Positions 48,484-59,857 of a stretch of DNA of 64,000 nucleotides are shown here, piece by piece (positions within the stretch are counted from its first letter, which is position 1; each line of letters opens with the position of its first letter). Source of the stretch: Ricinus communis. Its lineage: Eukaryota; Streptophyta; Magnoliopsida; Malpighiales; Euphorbiaceae. Location of the stretch: NCBI RefSeq assembly GCF_019578655.1, contig NC_063256.1:4216001-4280000 (forward strand), written 5' to 3'. The notes beneath the pieces are model-generated. The model was not told where the DNA came from. It searched no databases and was given only the letters and a program-made list of their open reading frames with translations. A program made the position numbers and the translations under genes.

Positions 48484-48591
48484 TATGTAATACTTGCTTC
48501 TTCTTTTTTCAAATTCTCTTGATTTTTATTTTTGGTTGGCGGCAATTGTTACTTATTTAGCATTTGATAGGTTTCTTCATAAAAGTGCATT
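47862..48591 (+). repeat. Inverted-repeat arm B2
   Basis: Partner of arm B1 (44943-45672), overlapping the last exon and 3' flank of the glycosyltransferase gene. The arms are separated by about 2.2 kb that contain exons 1-5. Confidence 0.92.
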
Positions 48592-49026
48592 TACAGTTTT
48601 GTTTGATCACCTAACTTTAGAAATGAAAAAGTTAATTTATGATGCTTGCTTAATAATTTATGAAAAGCCAGTATGAGCTCTAGTATGTAGTTTAGACAAC
48701 TTCATTGTTCAAACGGGAAATTGGGGAGTGCTTCTGCGGCAATAAGATGTTAAAAAGGAACTCACTATTTGAATAGAGTGTGATGCAATCAGCACGGATG
48801 ATTCAAAATGCATTGCGCCCATTGAAAAGTTTTGATGCTAATATGAGAAAAAGAAAGGTAATACTACATTTCAGATTGAACCCTGTAGTCTTGATAGTAA
48901 GTAGTTTTGTTAAGGTTCAAAAAGCTGGTCCTGATCTTGTAAATGCAAAATCTATTAGCAGTGTCACGGGATCTACAATATTGAAAAAAATATGGTCCAT
49001 GTACCTACCATGCACCTCTCACAAAT
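48592..49026. other. Spacer downstream of the glycosyltransferase gene
   Basis: Between arm B2 and block F. No domain recognised. Confidence 0.4.
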
Positions 49027-50096
49027 CTACGCATCTGTGAAGATTGAGCTCAAATTCTCAACAATATACCGTCCATGACTATAAATATATATACATATTA
49101 AGTTTTAAGAAGAGGTTCCGCCTATCATATTTTTACAGTGCAGGTCTGTAGAAAGACAGTTTCCTGCTACTAGATTCCAGTTACATGAATGTGCATACCA
49201 GTCCTCGAAACTTTTCTTCCTATCTTGTGAACTAAGCACATTTCCATGAAAGAACATTCATTGCACAACCAACTTTATCACAATTCTCTCTAGCCTAGAC
49301 TATAGTCAGGATGATGGTAGTTGATGCTCAGAAAGATTAGCGGTTCTTTTTGTCTAAGGGAAAATAGATAGAGAAAAGAAAAAGGACCAATTCAGTCTCC
49401 TACATAGTTAGGCCAGTTACTCAGATTAGAAGTAAAAACAATCAAGCAGTTAATGAAAGACAAATCAAAGGCAGTAGGAAACTCAATAACAAAAAATTCA
49501 TTGCTCAATAACAAAAAATTCAATGCTTAATAACAAACTCATATATTTTCATATGGCAAGTGAAGAACTAAAATTGAATGATGAAGTTCAACATATGCAA
49601 TACATGGTTTTCATTGGAAACGCTATATGGCTGGAGTATGCAAGAGAAGTGTAGCTCAAACTAACCCAACAATGTTTATTTTTCAGGATACTGAAAACTA
49701 TGAGAAGGAAGCATTCCTGATTGCAGCACAGTGCAACATACATACTGCACTCATATCCTATAAGCCAAAGCCCACAATCAATTTAACTCGAAGTCCCAAA
49801 GCATAAAACTGTGGGATGATAGAAAAATAGGTTTTAAGAAGAAAAGAAGGCAAACCTCAAAACAAAATTCAGGATTGCAGGTGACCGCATAGCACACACA
49901 TATATTAGATTACTTAAGCCAGAACATGTGACCACATGGCATCATGCTTCTACAGATTGCTAATAATTACCAGCATATCATGGAACAAGGATTTACAATT
50001 CCCTCAGATTAAAGGGAGGGTGTTCTAAAAGGAAAGATCTTTGCATTAAACAAGGATAAGAAGTAAATGCAACTGAACACATTGTTATACACACAC
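49027..50096 (+). repeat. Duplicated block F, copy 2
   Basis: Direct copy of 30870-31925, with scattered substitutions and small indels such as a repeated ATAACAAAAAATTCA near 49500. It ends exactly at the left end of the copia element, and the homology resumes at 54966. Confidence 0.93.
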
Positions 50097-50380
50097 TGTG
50101 AAAAAGACAGTAAAGAAGATTGAATTTTATATTAAGGATTCTGAGTTCTTTACAATGAGAAGAATGGTATATATACATGATTTGCTTGATTGTGTTCTAT
50201 TCTAACGGTTGCCTAACGACTCTTTTTGCAAGGGTATGGGTTGAAGTGACCTTTCCTGCTTTGCAGGAAAGGATGCTCCTTTTACCCTGAAGCCTGTGAT
50301 GATAGGTCTGCACAAGCAATCTAGCTTGTGCAGCCTCTGAGACCTCAGCTTCTTTTGCTTCTTTTCTTCCTTCTTCAACA
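50097..50380 (-). repeat. Copia 3' LTR
   Basis: 284-bp terminal repeat, 3' LTR in element orientation, paired with 54681-54965. Confidence 0.95.
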
Positions 50381-50399
50381 CTCCTTCTCAATGTGGGTT

Positions 50400-53300
50400 C
50401 GAATAAGTTTATTGCACCCATCTTGTTGAGGATCGAATGATGATTCTGCCTATCCAGGGCCTTTGTGAATATGTTTGCCAGTTGGTCTTGACTTCTGATG
50501 TAAGGAGTCTCAATCTCTCCCTTTTGAACCTTTTCTCTGATGAAGTGGCAATCAACTTCAATGTGTTTGGTTCGTTTGTGAAACACCGGATTCGATGCTA
50601 TGTGTCGAGCAACTTGATTATCACAATGCATTTGCATTGGTTCTTTACTTTCAATTTTCATATCTTTGAGGACTTGTTTGATCCAAATGAGTTCGCTTGC
50701 AGTGGATGCCATTGCAACGATCGCCACTACACTTTGTTTTTTACTTTTCCAAGTCACCAAGTTTCCTCCTACAAAGACACAGTAACTGGTGGTTGACTTC
50801 CTGTCATAGCTTCCAGCCCAATCTGCATCAGAAAAACCAACTATGTTAGTAGTATTGTACTTCTTCATCCAGATTACTTGTCCAGGAGTTCCTTTGAGAT
50901 ATTTGAGGATTCGATCTATAGCTTCTAGGTGACTGGTGCGAGGAGCATGCATGAACTGGCTCACCATACTAACTGCAAATGAAATGTCAGGTCTAGTGAC
51001 AGTAAGATAAATCAGTTTTCCTACTAAGCGCTGATAATGCCCTATATTGGTTAAGGAGTCTCCATCTTCTAGGTTAAGTTTAATTTTGGTTTCCATAGGG
51101 GTGATGGCAGGTTTAGCACCTATTTTTCCAGTTTCTTTCAAAAGGTCGAGGGTATATTTCCTTTAAGATAGAAATAAGCCCTTGTTGGATTTTGCTATTT
51201 CTATGCCTAGGAAATATGACAGTTGGCCAAGATCTTTGATGTCGAATTCTCGTTTTAGACTTTATTTGACATTCTCTATTCCTTGATCATCATTCCCTGT
51301 TATTATAATATCATCAACATACACTAAAATAACAATAGTGTGATTAAGAGTGTTTTTAACGAACACAGATGAATCAGATTCACATTTACTGAAATTAATA
51401 CTTAATAAAAAACGGCTGAGTTTGGCATACCATGCTCTCGGGGACTGTTTTAGGCCATAGATAGTCTTTTTTAGCTTACATACCCGAGAAGTGTCTAAGG
51501 TTGACTTATGACTAGGGGGTAGTCTCATGTAAACTTCCTCTTCTAAATTGCCTTGTAGGAAGGCGTTCTTGACATCCATTTGGAATAGATTCCAGTCCTG
51601 ATTGATTGCTGTTGAGAGAAGAATTCTAACCGTATTCATTTTGGCTACTGGAGCAAATGTCTCTTGATAGTCAACTCCATAGGTTTGAGTGAAGCCTCGG
51701 GCTACAAGTCTGGCCTTGTATCTTTCAATGATTCCATTATTATTGTACTTGATCTTGTATATCCATTTGCATTCCAGGGGTTTTTTATTTTGTGGAAGAG
51801 GAACAATACTCCATGTATCATTTTTCTCTAAGGCAATGAGTTCTTCTTCCATAGCCTTACACCATTTAGGGTCAGTGTTGGCTTCGTAGAAATTTGTGGG
51901 TTCAGTATGATTTGAGATCTGACAAAGGTAGTTGCGATATTGGTTAGATAAGACATTATAGGAAATGAACTTCTGAATTAGATATGTTACGGTATGAGAC
52001 ACATAGTCTCTAAATTTTACAGGAGGTCTGGATTGACGAGTGGATCTTTTCAAGGTAATTTCTTCTTCTTCTTGAGGTTGAGTTTCTCCCCCTGAAGGAA
52101 GTGGCCTTGAGATAGTGGGTGACTCCCCCTGAGGCTGATAATCCTGTTCAGAGCTACTAAGAGAAGAATCAGAGTTAAGCGGAAATAAAGACTGACACGG
52201 TCCATGAGGAAAAACAACACCGGTGGGGGGTGGGTAGTAGGGTTCAGTTTCAACAAAGGTGACAACATGAGAAACATAAGATTTGTGGTTTAAAGGATCA
52301 TAGCATTTGTACCCTTTTTGGGTGGAGGAATAGCCTAGAAAGAGAGTCTTGACCGAGCTTTTGTCTAGTTTGTGTGAGCGCTTGATATGTACATAACAAA
52401 CACATCCAAAAACTCAAAGATGACTTACTGCTATTTTTCGGCTTTTGAGAACTTCTAGAGGGCTGGGGTTTTTTAAGGTGACAGTGGGAAGTCGATTTAT
52501 GAGATAGGCTGCAGTTAAGAGGGCATCAGACCAAAACATAGAAGGCACATGATTTTAAAAAAGGAGAGTGCGAGCGACAATGAGAAGATGTTGATTTTTA
52601 CGTTCAGACACTCCATTTTGTTCGGGAGTATTAATACATGTGGTTTGATGCCCAATTTCATGGTGTTTAAAAAAGCTAGAAAAATATTGATTTACGTACT
52701 CCGTACCATTATCGGAGCGAAAATTTTTTAAATTTGCATTATACTGATTTTTGATGAAATTGAAAAAAATCTTGAAAGCGGAAAAAAACTTCATTTTTGC
52801 CTTTTAATAAATAAATCCAGGTGGTGCGAGAGTAATCATCAATAAAGGTAACAAAGTGTCGAAAGTGATTATATGCAGTAACGGGGGCAAGTCCCCAAAC
52901 ATCAGAATATATTAAATCAAATACGTTTTTAGACATACTGGATGACAAGGAAAAAGGTAAACACGTGTGTTTAGAAAGTTTATACACATCACAATTGCTA
53001 GAATTTAAATTTGAACAAAATAATTTATTTAAAACAATATCAGAAGGATGCCCAAGTCTCCGGTGCATAAGCATATCTTGGGTAGGATTAGTTGACACAA
53101 AATATGTCTTGGGAGGGTTATGCAGATAATAAAGACCATTTTCTAGTTGACCTTTACCAATCGTCTTTCCGAAAATTCGATCCTGAAAAATGACTGAAGA
53201 TGGTGAGAAAATAACGTTGCAATTTAAGTCACGAGTAATTTTGCCAACAGATAAAAGGTTAGATTTAAACTCAGGCAGAAATAAAATATCTGGAATATCG

Positions 53301-54618
53301 GATTGAAATAAATTTGTGGTGCCGTATCCCTGAATTTTGACTTTGTTGCCGTTGGCAACTATCACACGATGGGAATTTTTGATAGAATGAATTTTTTGTA
53401 ATTGAGTGGGATCCCAACTATCCAAGCATTATGATAGTAATTTGATGAATTAATAGTGGTTGAACCAAACCTGACCCATCGGGTGGGTTTGAACTGAACC
53501 CATTGGACGGGGCACGAAGTTGGGCAAGATGTCGACCATTTGGGCTGAGATGGTACGGTGGGCCGTAGGAGTCGACTGGGCCTGGGCCGGATGATCTTGG
53601 TGGGTTGGCTAATTTTGGTGGTCGGAGGAGCCCATGGGAGACTATCAATTTGGAGGGATCACTAGGCCAAAGGCTGAATGGGCCGAGTCCAAGTGATGAC
53701 GGGTTGTTTAGTCGGGTCGGGTCGTTAGACCGGGTTCGAGTCGAGTTTGATTAAAAACACCCACCCCGGCATACACATCCATTCCTAACCCTGCTTCTTC
53801 TCTTGTCCCGTAAAGACCTTCTCTCTTGCCGCCCCCTTTCCTTTCTCCTCTTCCCTCTCGCCTCACTGTTCCAGCCCCTTCCTACCCCCGAGATGGCCTC
53901 AAATACGGGTGTAGGTGCCAGCAGACATCGCGGAAGTGACCTTGCCTTTGGCAGTGGTCACAGCGCGCGATGGCGCTTGGCCCTCCTCGCTGTCGAGTGA
54001 CATCTCGTCGAGCTTTGTAGGCATGATTTTTCATGAGTTGTGGGGGAGAGGAGGAGTTCATGGTGTTCATCCGCGTTTCTTCCACTGAACACTTGCTATC
54101 ACTTCGTCTATTCGAGGAAGCTCAGACGCAAGAAGGATCTATGATCTCAGGCTTTCATAGCTTTAGTCCAATCCTCCAAGGTAAGTGTAGACAAGATCTT
54201 GTTCCCTCCTTTTTTGAATTTCTATCAGATCGATAGAAGGCGGAATATAGTTCTGCAACTCTTCCCACCGTGTGAGTATTTCTGTTGTAAAATTATGTTG
54301 GTGGCCATAAAGGCTTTCCATTTTTTCCCAAATCGATTTTGATGATTCCATCAGGATGCAAAAACGGGAAATTTGGGGCTCCATAATATTTGTGAGCAAA
54401 GACATGACCAAGTGGTCAGATGTCTGCCATTCCTCTATTCTTTCAATTTCTTCTTCTGTTGAGGCTTCCAGCCTCTCTGGTTTTGGCCTTTGCTTTGTCC
54501 GAGTGATAAATCTCAGCATTTTTCTACCACTGAGGGCAATATATACTGTTTTGAACCATTCGAAATAGTTGGAGTTTCCTTTAAGGATGATGTTGGTCAA
54601 TTTTTCATTTTGAGACAT
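50400..54618 (-). pseudogene. Copia gag-pol remnants
   Basis: On the minus strand: a gag segment at 54163-54618 (UBN2 type, SQNEKLTNIILKGNSNYFEW); a zinc knuckle near 53900-53970 (CDHCQRQGHFRDVC, C-X2-C-X4-H-X4-C); and a pre-integrase and integrase start at 52739-53425 (MHRRLGHPSD, FIDDYSRTTW). Next come an integrase continuation at 52555-52794 (SDNGTEYVN), a reverse transcriptase at 51262-52053 (MDVKNAFLQG, YVDDIIITG), and late RT plus RNase H at about 50400-51141 (FSDADWAGSYDRKSTTSYCV). The segments lie in different frames. The RNase H part lacks the usual SSAEAEYRA block, replaced by a shorter sequence, so a catalytic acidic residue is probably lost. Confidence 0.92.
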
Positions 54619-54680
54619 GGCTGAGGTTTAAAAAAAATGGGTAGATGATGATCACTGGTAGGAACCAGGCTCTGATACCA

Positions 54681-54965
54681 TGTGAAAAAGAACAGTGAAG
54701 AGGATTGATTTTTATATTAAGGATTCTGAGTTTTTTACAATGAAAAGAATGGTATATATACATAATTTGCTTGATTGTGTTCTATTCTAACGGTTGCCTA
54801 ACGACTCTTTCTGCAAGGGTATGGGTTGAAGTGACCTTTCCTGCTTTGCAGGAAAGGATGCTCCTTTTACCCTGAGGTCTGTGATTATAGGTCTGCACGA
54901 GCAACTTAGCTTGTGCAGCCTCTGAGACCTCAGCTTCTTTTGCTTCTTTTCTTTCGTCTTCAACA
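54681..54965 (-). repeat. Copia 5' LTR
   Basis: 285-bp terminal repeat, 5' LTR in element orientation, followed on the minus strand by the primer-binding site. Confidence 0.95.
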
Positions 54966-55738
54966 CACACAAACACACAGACTTAACAAAGCAGCCTTTA
55001 AATGACAGGAAAAGGAAAAGATGGTGAAAACATGAGTGAATCAATATTTTAGTTCATCCAGTAAGAGAAGCACAATGCCAAATCAACGTGTACAATTTTA
55101 TTGAAGTTGCACAGGAAAAAATACATGCCCAACAATCAGCATATGTTGTACCAGTCATGAATTCTACAATGCATAAACTACAACAATTACATATTTCAAA
55201 AATAGAAATAAAAGAAAATAAAGGTTCTGTTTTTCTTTGATACAGCTCAACAAAAATCTTCTTGGACACAAGACATGATACTCCTCTTTATATAGCATCA
55301 ATTAACATATATGAAAAGACAATAATTGGCAATGAGCGATCATAAAAATGTTAACGAAAGAACAATCACAAAATGTTAACGATCATAGAAATGTTAACGA
55401 AAGATCATAAAATGTCCAGTGCTACCAAGGGCTGTGCTTCTCAGGTCCAATTTCCTAAGTTTTGGATGTGTTAAATATTGCTATATTATTTAATCTCTTA
55501 TATTAAACTGTTTACTAATTCATTGCTCGGTTGGCAATAAAATGAAAACTTTTCGTATCTGTGTATTATCAGGAACGAAAATGATGTCTTTAGTGTGTAA
55601 TTGCAAAGTCAGAATTGAAAAAGTTTTTATTAGTGGCTTAAAATGTAAAGTGATTTACAGTAAACAATTTTATTTCTGTAGATTATTCAGTTGAGAAGGA
55701 AATGGGTGAAAGTAAAACTAATTGAACAAACACATGAG
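54966..55738 (+). repeat. Duplicated block G, copy 2
   Basis: Direct copy of 31925-32637, continuing block F beyond the copia element. It carries one insertion of about 70 bp near 55435-55500 relative to copy 1. Homology stops near 55738, where tRNA phosphotransferase sequence begins. Confidence 0.9.
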
Positions 55739-55811
55739 AAAAAGATCCTGACATGCCTTGGTTTCTCTTGGATTGAATGTATGCTTGAATGCCTTTGTTA
55801 TGAGTGCACAG

Positions 55812-56938
55812 ACAGTTAAATCTGAGAGTTTATTGAAGCCAATTATTTTAGCTGATGAAGTACCAGGTGAAAACAAATAATTTATGCAATATCATTGTTC
55901 TATCATATGATACTTCTCCCTTTTCTTTTACTTATATACTCTAAGGTTTTTGTATATATTTAGCGATCTTTTCATGCGGTTGTAGTGTGCGTACATGGAA
56001 CCTATAAAAAGAATTTGGGATTTATTTTGGAGTATGGCTTAAAGCGGATGCAAAGATTGCATGTTCACTTCTCATGTGGCTTGCCAACTGATGGTGAAGT
56101 AATTAGTGGTAGGATTTCTCTTCAATCGTATAGTTCATTATTCTCTTACTATTCATAACCTTGTATTGTGAAGACGTGCTGTGTTACTTCCATCTTATTT
56201 TTTGTCAATTTTGTTTTGATAATTATTAAACTTAGTAATAATACTGGGTCCCTAATTGTGCATGTTGAAGACCCTAATTAAGTATTACGTCCTGTGAGGA
56301 TTCTATTTCCTCGGAATTCATACATTTATTTGATAACTTTTATGCAATCACCTGACAGCTTATTGGGCATGCTTACTAGATGATCCTTCAGTGTCTAGTA
56401 TTCAACATGTCAAATGGTGGATCTATGCTAAAGTTCATTTGTAGTTTAAGTTGAAGGATGCTGATAAAGAGAAACAAGAAGAATCACTGTAGTAGCAATC
56501 AGAGTATATATTATAGTTTTTCAAATACAAGATCAATTATTTTAGTGATTCTTGTAAAAAGTGCATTTTTTGATGATTGAATTGATTCTTTTATTTTCAG
56601 ATATGAGGCGGAATGTGAATGTTTTGATATATCTTGATGTGAAAAAGGCTCTAGAAGGTAGATTAGTCTAACTTTTGACCTCTTTAGCACATAGTGAACA
56701 GTATGCAAGTTAAATAATTTCTACTTTTCATTTGCTAGTTAGGAATTCATGAATGAAAACTGTTGTTCTTTCTTTTAAAACCTTTTTTGTTATTCTGTTG
56801 ACTTTAGATGGAATGAAGCTTTACATATCAGACAATAGGGTGATCTTGACTGAAAGTTTTGATGGTGTTGTGCCCGTAAAGTACTTTGAAAAGATCGAGT
56901 CATGGCCAGATAGACTATTAATGTCGTTTCCAACATAA
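55812..56938 (+). pseudogene. tRNA 2'-phosphotransferase (Tpt1/KptA), 5'-truncated
   Basis: Four exons, about 55812-55866, 55986-56108, 56601-56657 and 56808-56938, join in phase. They encode TVKSESLLKPIILADEVP, then VCVHGTYKKNLGFILEYGLK and RMQRLHVHFSCGLPTDGEVI, then MRRNVNVLIYLDVKKALE, and finally DGMKLYISDNRVILTE to KYFEKIESWPDR and a stop. This is the C-terminal NAD+-binding half of the enzyme that completes tRNA splicing by moving the 2'-phosphate to NAD+. The HGTY and HVHFS motifs of the active site are intact. The N-terminal winged-helix half (with the LRHRA-type start) is missing because block G replaces it just upstream. The open frame is undamaged, but there is no start, so a fusion transcript would be needed for expression. 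Confidence 0.88.
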
Positions 56939-57122
56939 CATGATTATGATTATTTTTACACCCATGAAATGATTGATTGGAGTTACGAGGGGCCCTTCTT
57001 GTTTTGTGTCATGTACTTGGCATGCTACACCGTACATGGAGCTTATGGTGAATGAATGAAATTGATTTAGGTATCAAAAGGCGAATGAAAAAAATAGAAT
57101 TAAAGCTTTTGATGAATTTAAT

Positions 57123-58510
57123 TTTTGTGAGTGATGTTTTATATGTACATAGGTTGATCTAGATATCTTTTTCAAGTTATACAACCGATTTCTGAATTTT
57201 TGAAGGAAATGAAGAAAGTTTTGGGAGTAATCTATTCTGACTGTTTAGGTATTTAGATGAGAAAGTATGAAGCTTTTTAGTGCTGGAATTACTTGGTTGA
57301 GGGAGTTTAGTTGCATAATTCATCTGTTTGTAATTGAAGGCGAAGCAAAGAATGTTAAGCAATCGGATTTCTGTATCGAAGCTATGAAGTAGTTATTTGT
57401 AATACCGTCTGCCTAATAAACTTTGTAATATTTTTGCAATTGGTTGGACATGTTTTATGGATAAAATATCGATCCTTTTATGATTAAGGAGAAACATGGT
57501 CTCTCATTGAACTGGGTGTAAGGAAAAACTTGATTAATAATTAAAATTTGTATGTGATATACGGCTAAAAATTCAAGGCAATGAGGCCTAGACTAAAGGG
57601 TTCAAGCACTTTCACGTACTGCTTAGTTTGATCCGGAGATAGTGCTTCTCCTTAATATTGTTCAAGGAATCATGAGGTATTTAGTTAAATCCAATTAGGA
57701 TATGAAAATTCGATAACTTTGCATTCGTGTTATTTACTGAAAATCCGTGCTGGCAGGCTAAGATATATTTCTGTCTCAAACAAAGCATGACAAAATTGAT
57801 TGAATTTAAAATAGTATTTGAATTAAATAAAAATTATTGGTTTGAAATTAAAAAGAAATATATATATATATATATATATGAAGGACCAATAAGATATAAT
57901 CAAACCATAATTAGATTTTAGTGGAACGACAACTCATTTAAAAGACGTGCGGAAATAGAGGGGTCGAAACGAACTACCGTTTATAGATTGTAAATATTAT
58001 CCAAAATCTCGTTCTCATATAATTTTGAATTTGTGTGTCTAATTAAATTCATGTGGAACTTACTTTTATATATATATATATATATATATACTTACTCGAG
58101 TCATATCACTGTTAGAGATTTGAAGCATTTTAATATGTATTTAGAAGAACCAGCTCATTCTTTTATTTGGCCAAATAAGTAGAACAGAATCCAAATTTCC
58201 GGTTGCATTAAAACTCAGAGCTCCAAAAATCTGGATTTTTATTTATGAAAAATATTACTCATGCAACATATATTTTTACTATTTACGTATGAGAATTACT
58301 TGACTACCTCGAATGTATTTTACTAGACCTGTTTCAGCCGTCTGGGCCTACCATGCCATGCCATGCCCAGCCCACCTCAGCCAGCCCTATGCAGTCAAAT
58401 CGCTTATCCAGTGACGCGCGGAATAGGCGTTAGAATACCGTTAAATCCTATCTTCTGCAACAGGCTATTCATTCTGAATAATTAGAGATCGAAGAAGTTT
58501 AGCTCAATTA
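57123..58510. other. Spacer with block E and TA tracts
   Basis: 57541-58008 is the inverted copy of 30392-30869 (block E). (TA)n runs lie at about 57858-57879 and 58067-58090. No gene recognised. Confidence 0.6.
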
Positions 58511-59558
58511 ATGCTTATCTGTGCCAGTACAGATCAACAGCCCTGGAATTCACCGCTATCAACTCTGATTCTTGTCCGAAAATGCAAAACTGCAAGCGAC
58601 ACAAGTCAAGTCCATACAAGGATGATAACAACTGGGTTTATTAAAAGCACTTCTTTAACTACTAAAATCATACTGTCTCTCTCTCTCTCTCACCAAAGAG
58701 GACCCTTTTCTCTGGAATGCTGTAATCAAGACTCACTCTCGTGGAAATGACCCAAAACAAGCGTTAATAATTTTCTCTTTGATGCTTGAGAATGGGGTTT
58801 TTGTGGACAAGTTTTCGGTTTCTTTGGTCTTGAAAGCACGTTCTCGACTGGAGTTGGTTAAGGAAGGAATGCAAATTCATGGGTTATTGAGAAATTTAAA
58901 ATTCGGGTCTGATGTGTTTTTGCAAAATTGCTTGATCGGGTTGTATATAAGATGTCGATGCATAGAGTATGCACGTCAAGTGTTTGATAAAATGCCCATG
59001 AGAGACTCTGTTTCATATAATTCGATGATAGCTGGTTATGTCAAGCATGGTAACATTGACCTGGCACGTCAATTGTTTGATGTTATGCCGATTAATTGGA
59101 GAAATTTAGTTTCTTGGAATTCTCTATTGAGAGGGTATATGCGGTCAGACAATGGATTCGAGCTTGCTTGGAATTTGTTTGAGAAAATGCCTGAGAGAGA
59201 TCTGTTTTCGTGGAAATCAATGGTTGATTGGTGTGCGAAATGTGGGAGGATGGAAGATGCTCAGGCTTTGTTTGATAGGATGCCGGAAAGGACTATAATT
59301 GGCTGGGCTAACATGGTTGATGGGTATGCTAAATTAGGCTATGTTGATATTGCTAGGAAATTTTTTGATAACATGCCAGATAGAGATGTTGTTGCTTGTA
59401 ATGCCATGATGAGTGGTTACGTACAAAATGGCTACTGCATGGAAGCTTTAGATATCTTTCATGATATGCAAAGAGAGAGTAATCTGTGTCCTGACAATGC
59501 CACGTTGTTGATTGTTCTTTCTGCAATTGCTCAGTTAGGGCATATTGAAAAAGGATGA
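58511..59558 (+). pseudogene. PLS-type pentatricopeptide repeat protein, frameshifted and truncated
   Basis: The N-terminal frame from ATG 58511 (STLILVRKCKTASDTSQVHT, RMITTGFIKSTSLTTKIILS) breaks in a CT microsatellite at about 58676-58692. The neighbouring frame continues EDPFLWNAVIKTHSRGNDPK and on through several repeats: ARQVFDKMPMRDSVSYNSMI, AGYVKHGNIDLARQLFDVMP, FEKMPERDLFSWKSM, LFDRMPERTIIGWANMVDGY and NMPDRDVVACNAMMSGYVQN. A TGA at 59556 ends it after AQLGHIEKG, well short of the length usual for the E or DYW subgroup, and no E domain follows. Such proteins bind organelle RNA. Two lesions make it a pseudogene unless the CT tract varies between alleles; even then the C-terminus is missing. 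Confidence 0.85.
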
Positions 59559-59683
59559 AAACTGTGCAGCTAATCTATACTTGTTTATGGGAGATGTGTA
59601 TGATGATAATGGGTTAACTTCCAGAACTGTGGCCACTCACATTGTGCATATTAGTGTGGTGTCTGGTGAAGAAAAGTAATTCG

Positions 59684-59687
<4 letters not shown>

Positions 59688-59723
<36 letters not shown>

Positions 59724-59726
59724 TAT
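59688..59726. repeat. (TA)n microsatellite
   Basis: Almost uninterrupted TA run between the PPR and MOG1-like remnants. Confidence 0.95.
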
Positions 59727-59857
59727 TTATGGGGCTGTTTTTTTTCTTAACTGCCTTACCTACATTGGTATAAAACTTTAAGGTTCTTGTCCTGCATGTC
59801 TTTTTTCAAGTAAACCTTCTAATCTGTCCTGTAATTTAGATTATGATGTGTACACAG

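Larger units (their letters stand above)
50097..54965 (-). mobile_element. Ty1/copia LTR retrotransposon, decayed, 4,869 bp
   Basis: LTRs of about 284 bp lie at 50097-50380 and 54681-54965, and the 5-bp target duplication CACAC lies at 50092-50096 and 54966-54970. The element reads on the minus strand. Next to its 5' LTR is the primer-binding site TGGTATCAGAGC (complement of 54669-54680). Beside the 3' LTR is a purine-rich tract, complement of about 50381-50391. Each LTR begins TG and ends CA. I count about 15 substitutions and one indel between the LTRs by eye, roughly 5%. Domain order gag, protease region, integrase, reverse transcriptase, RNase H is that of copia. Frames are broken in several places, so it is not autonomous. 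Confidence 0.96.

Noticed and set aside
53803..54236. Plus-strand open frames
   Set aside because: They are antisense to the gag and zinc-knuckle part of the copia element.
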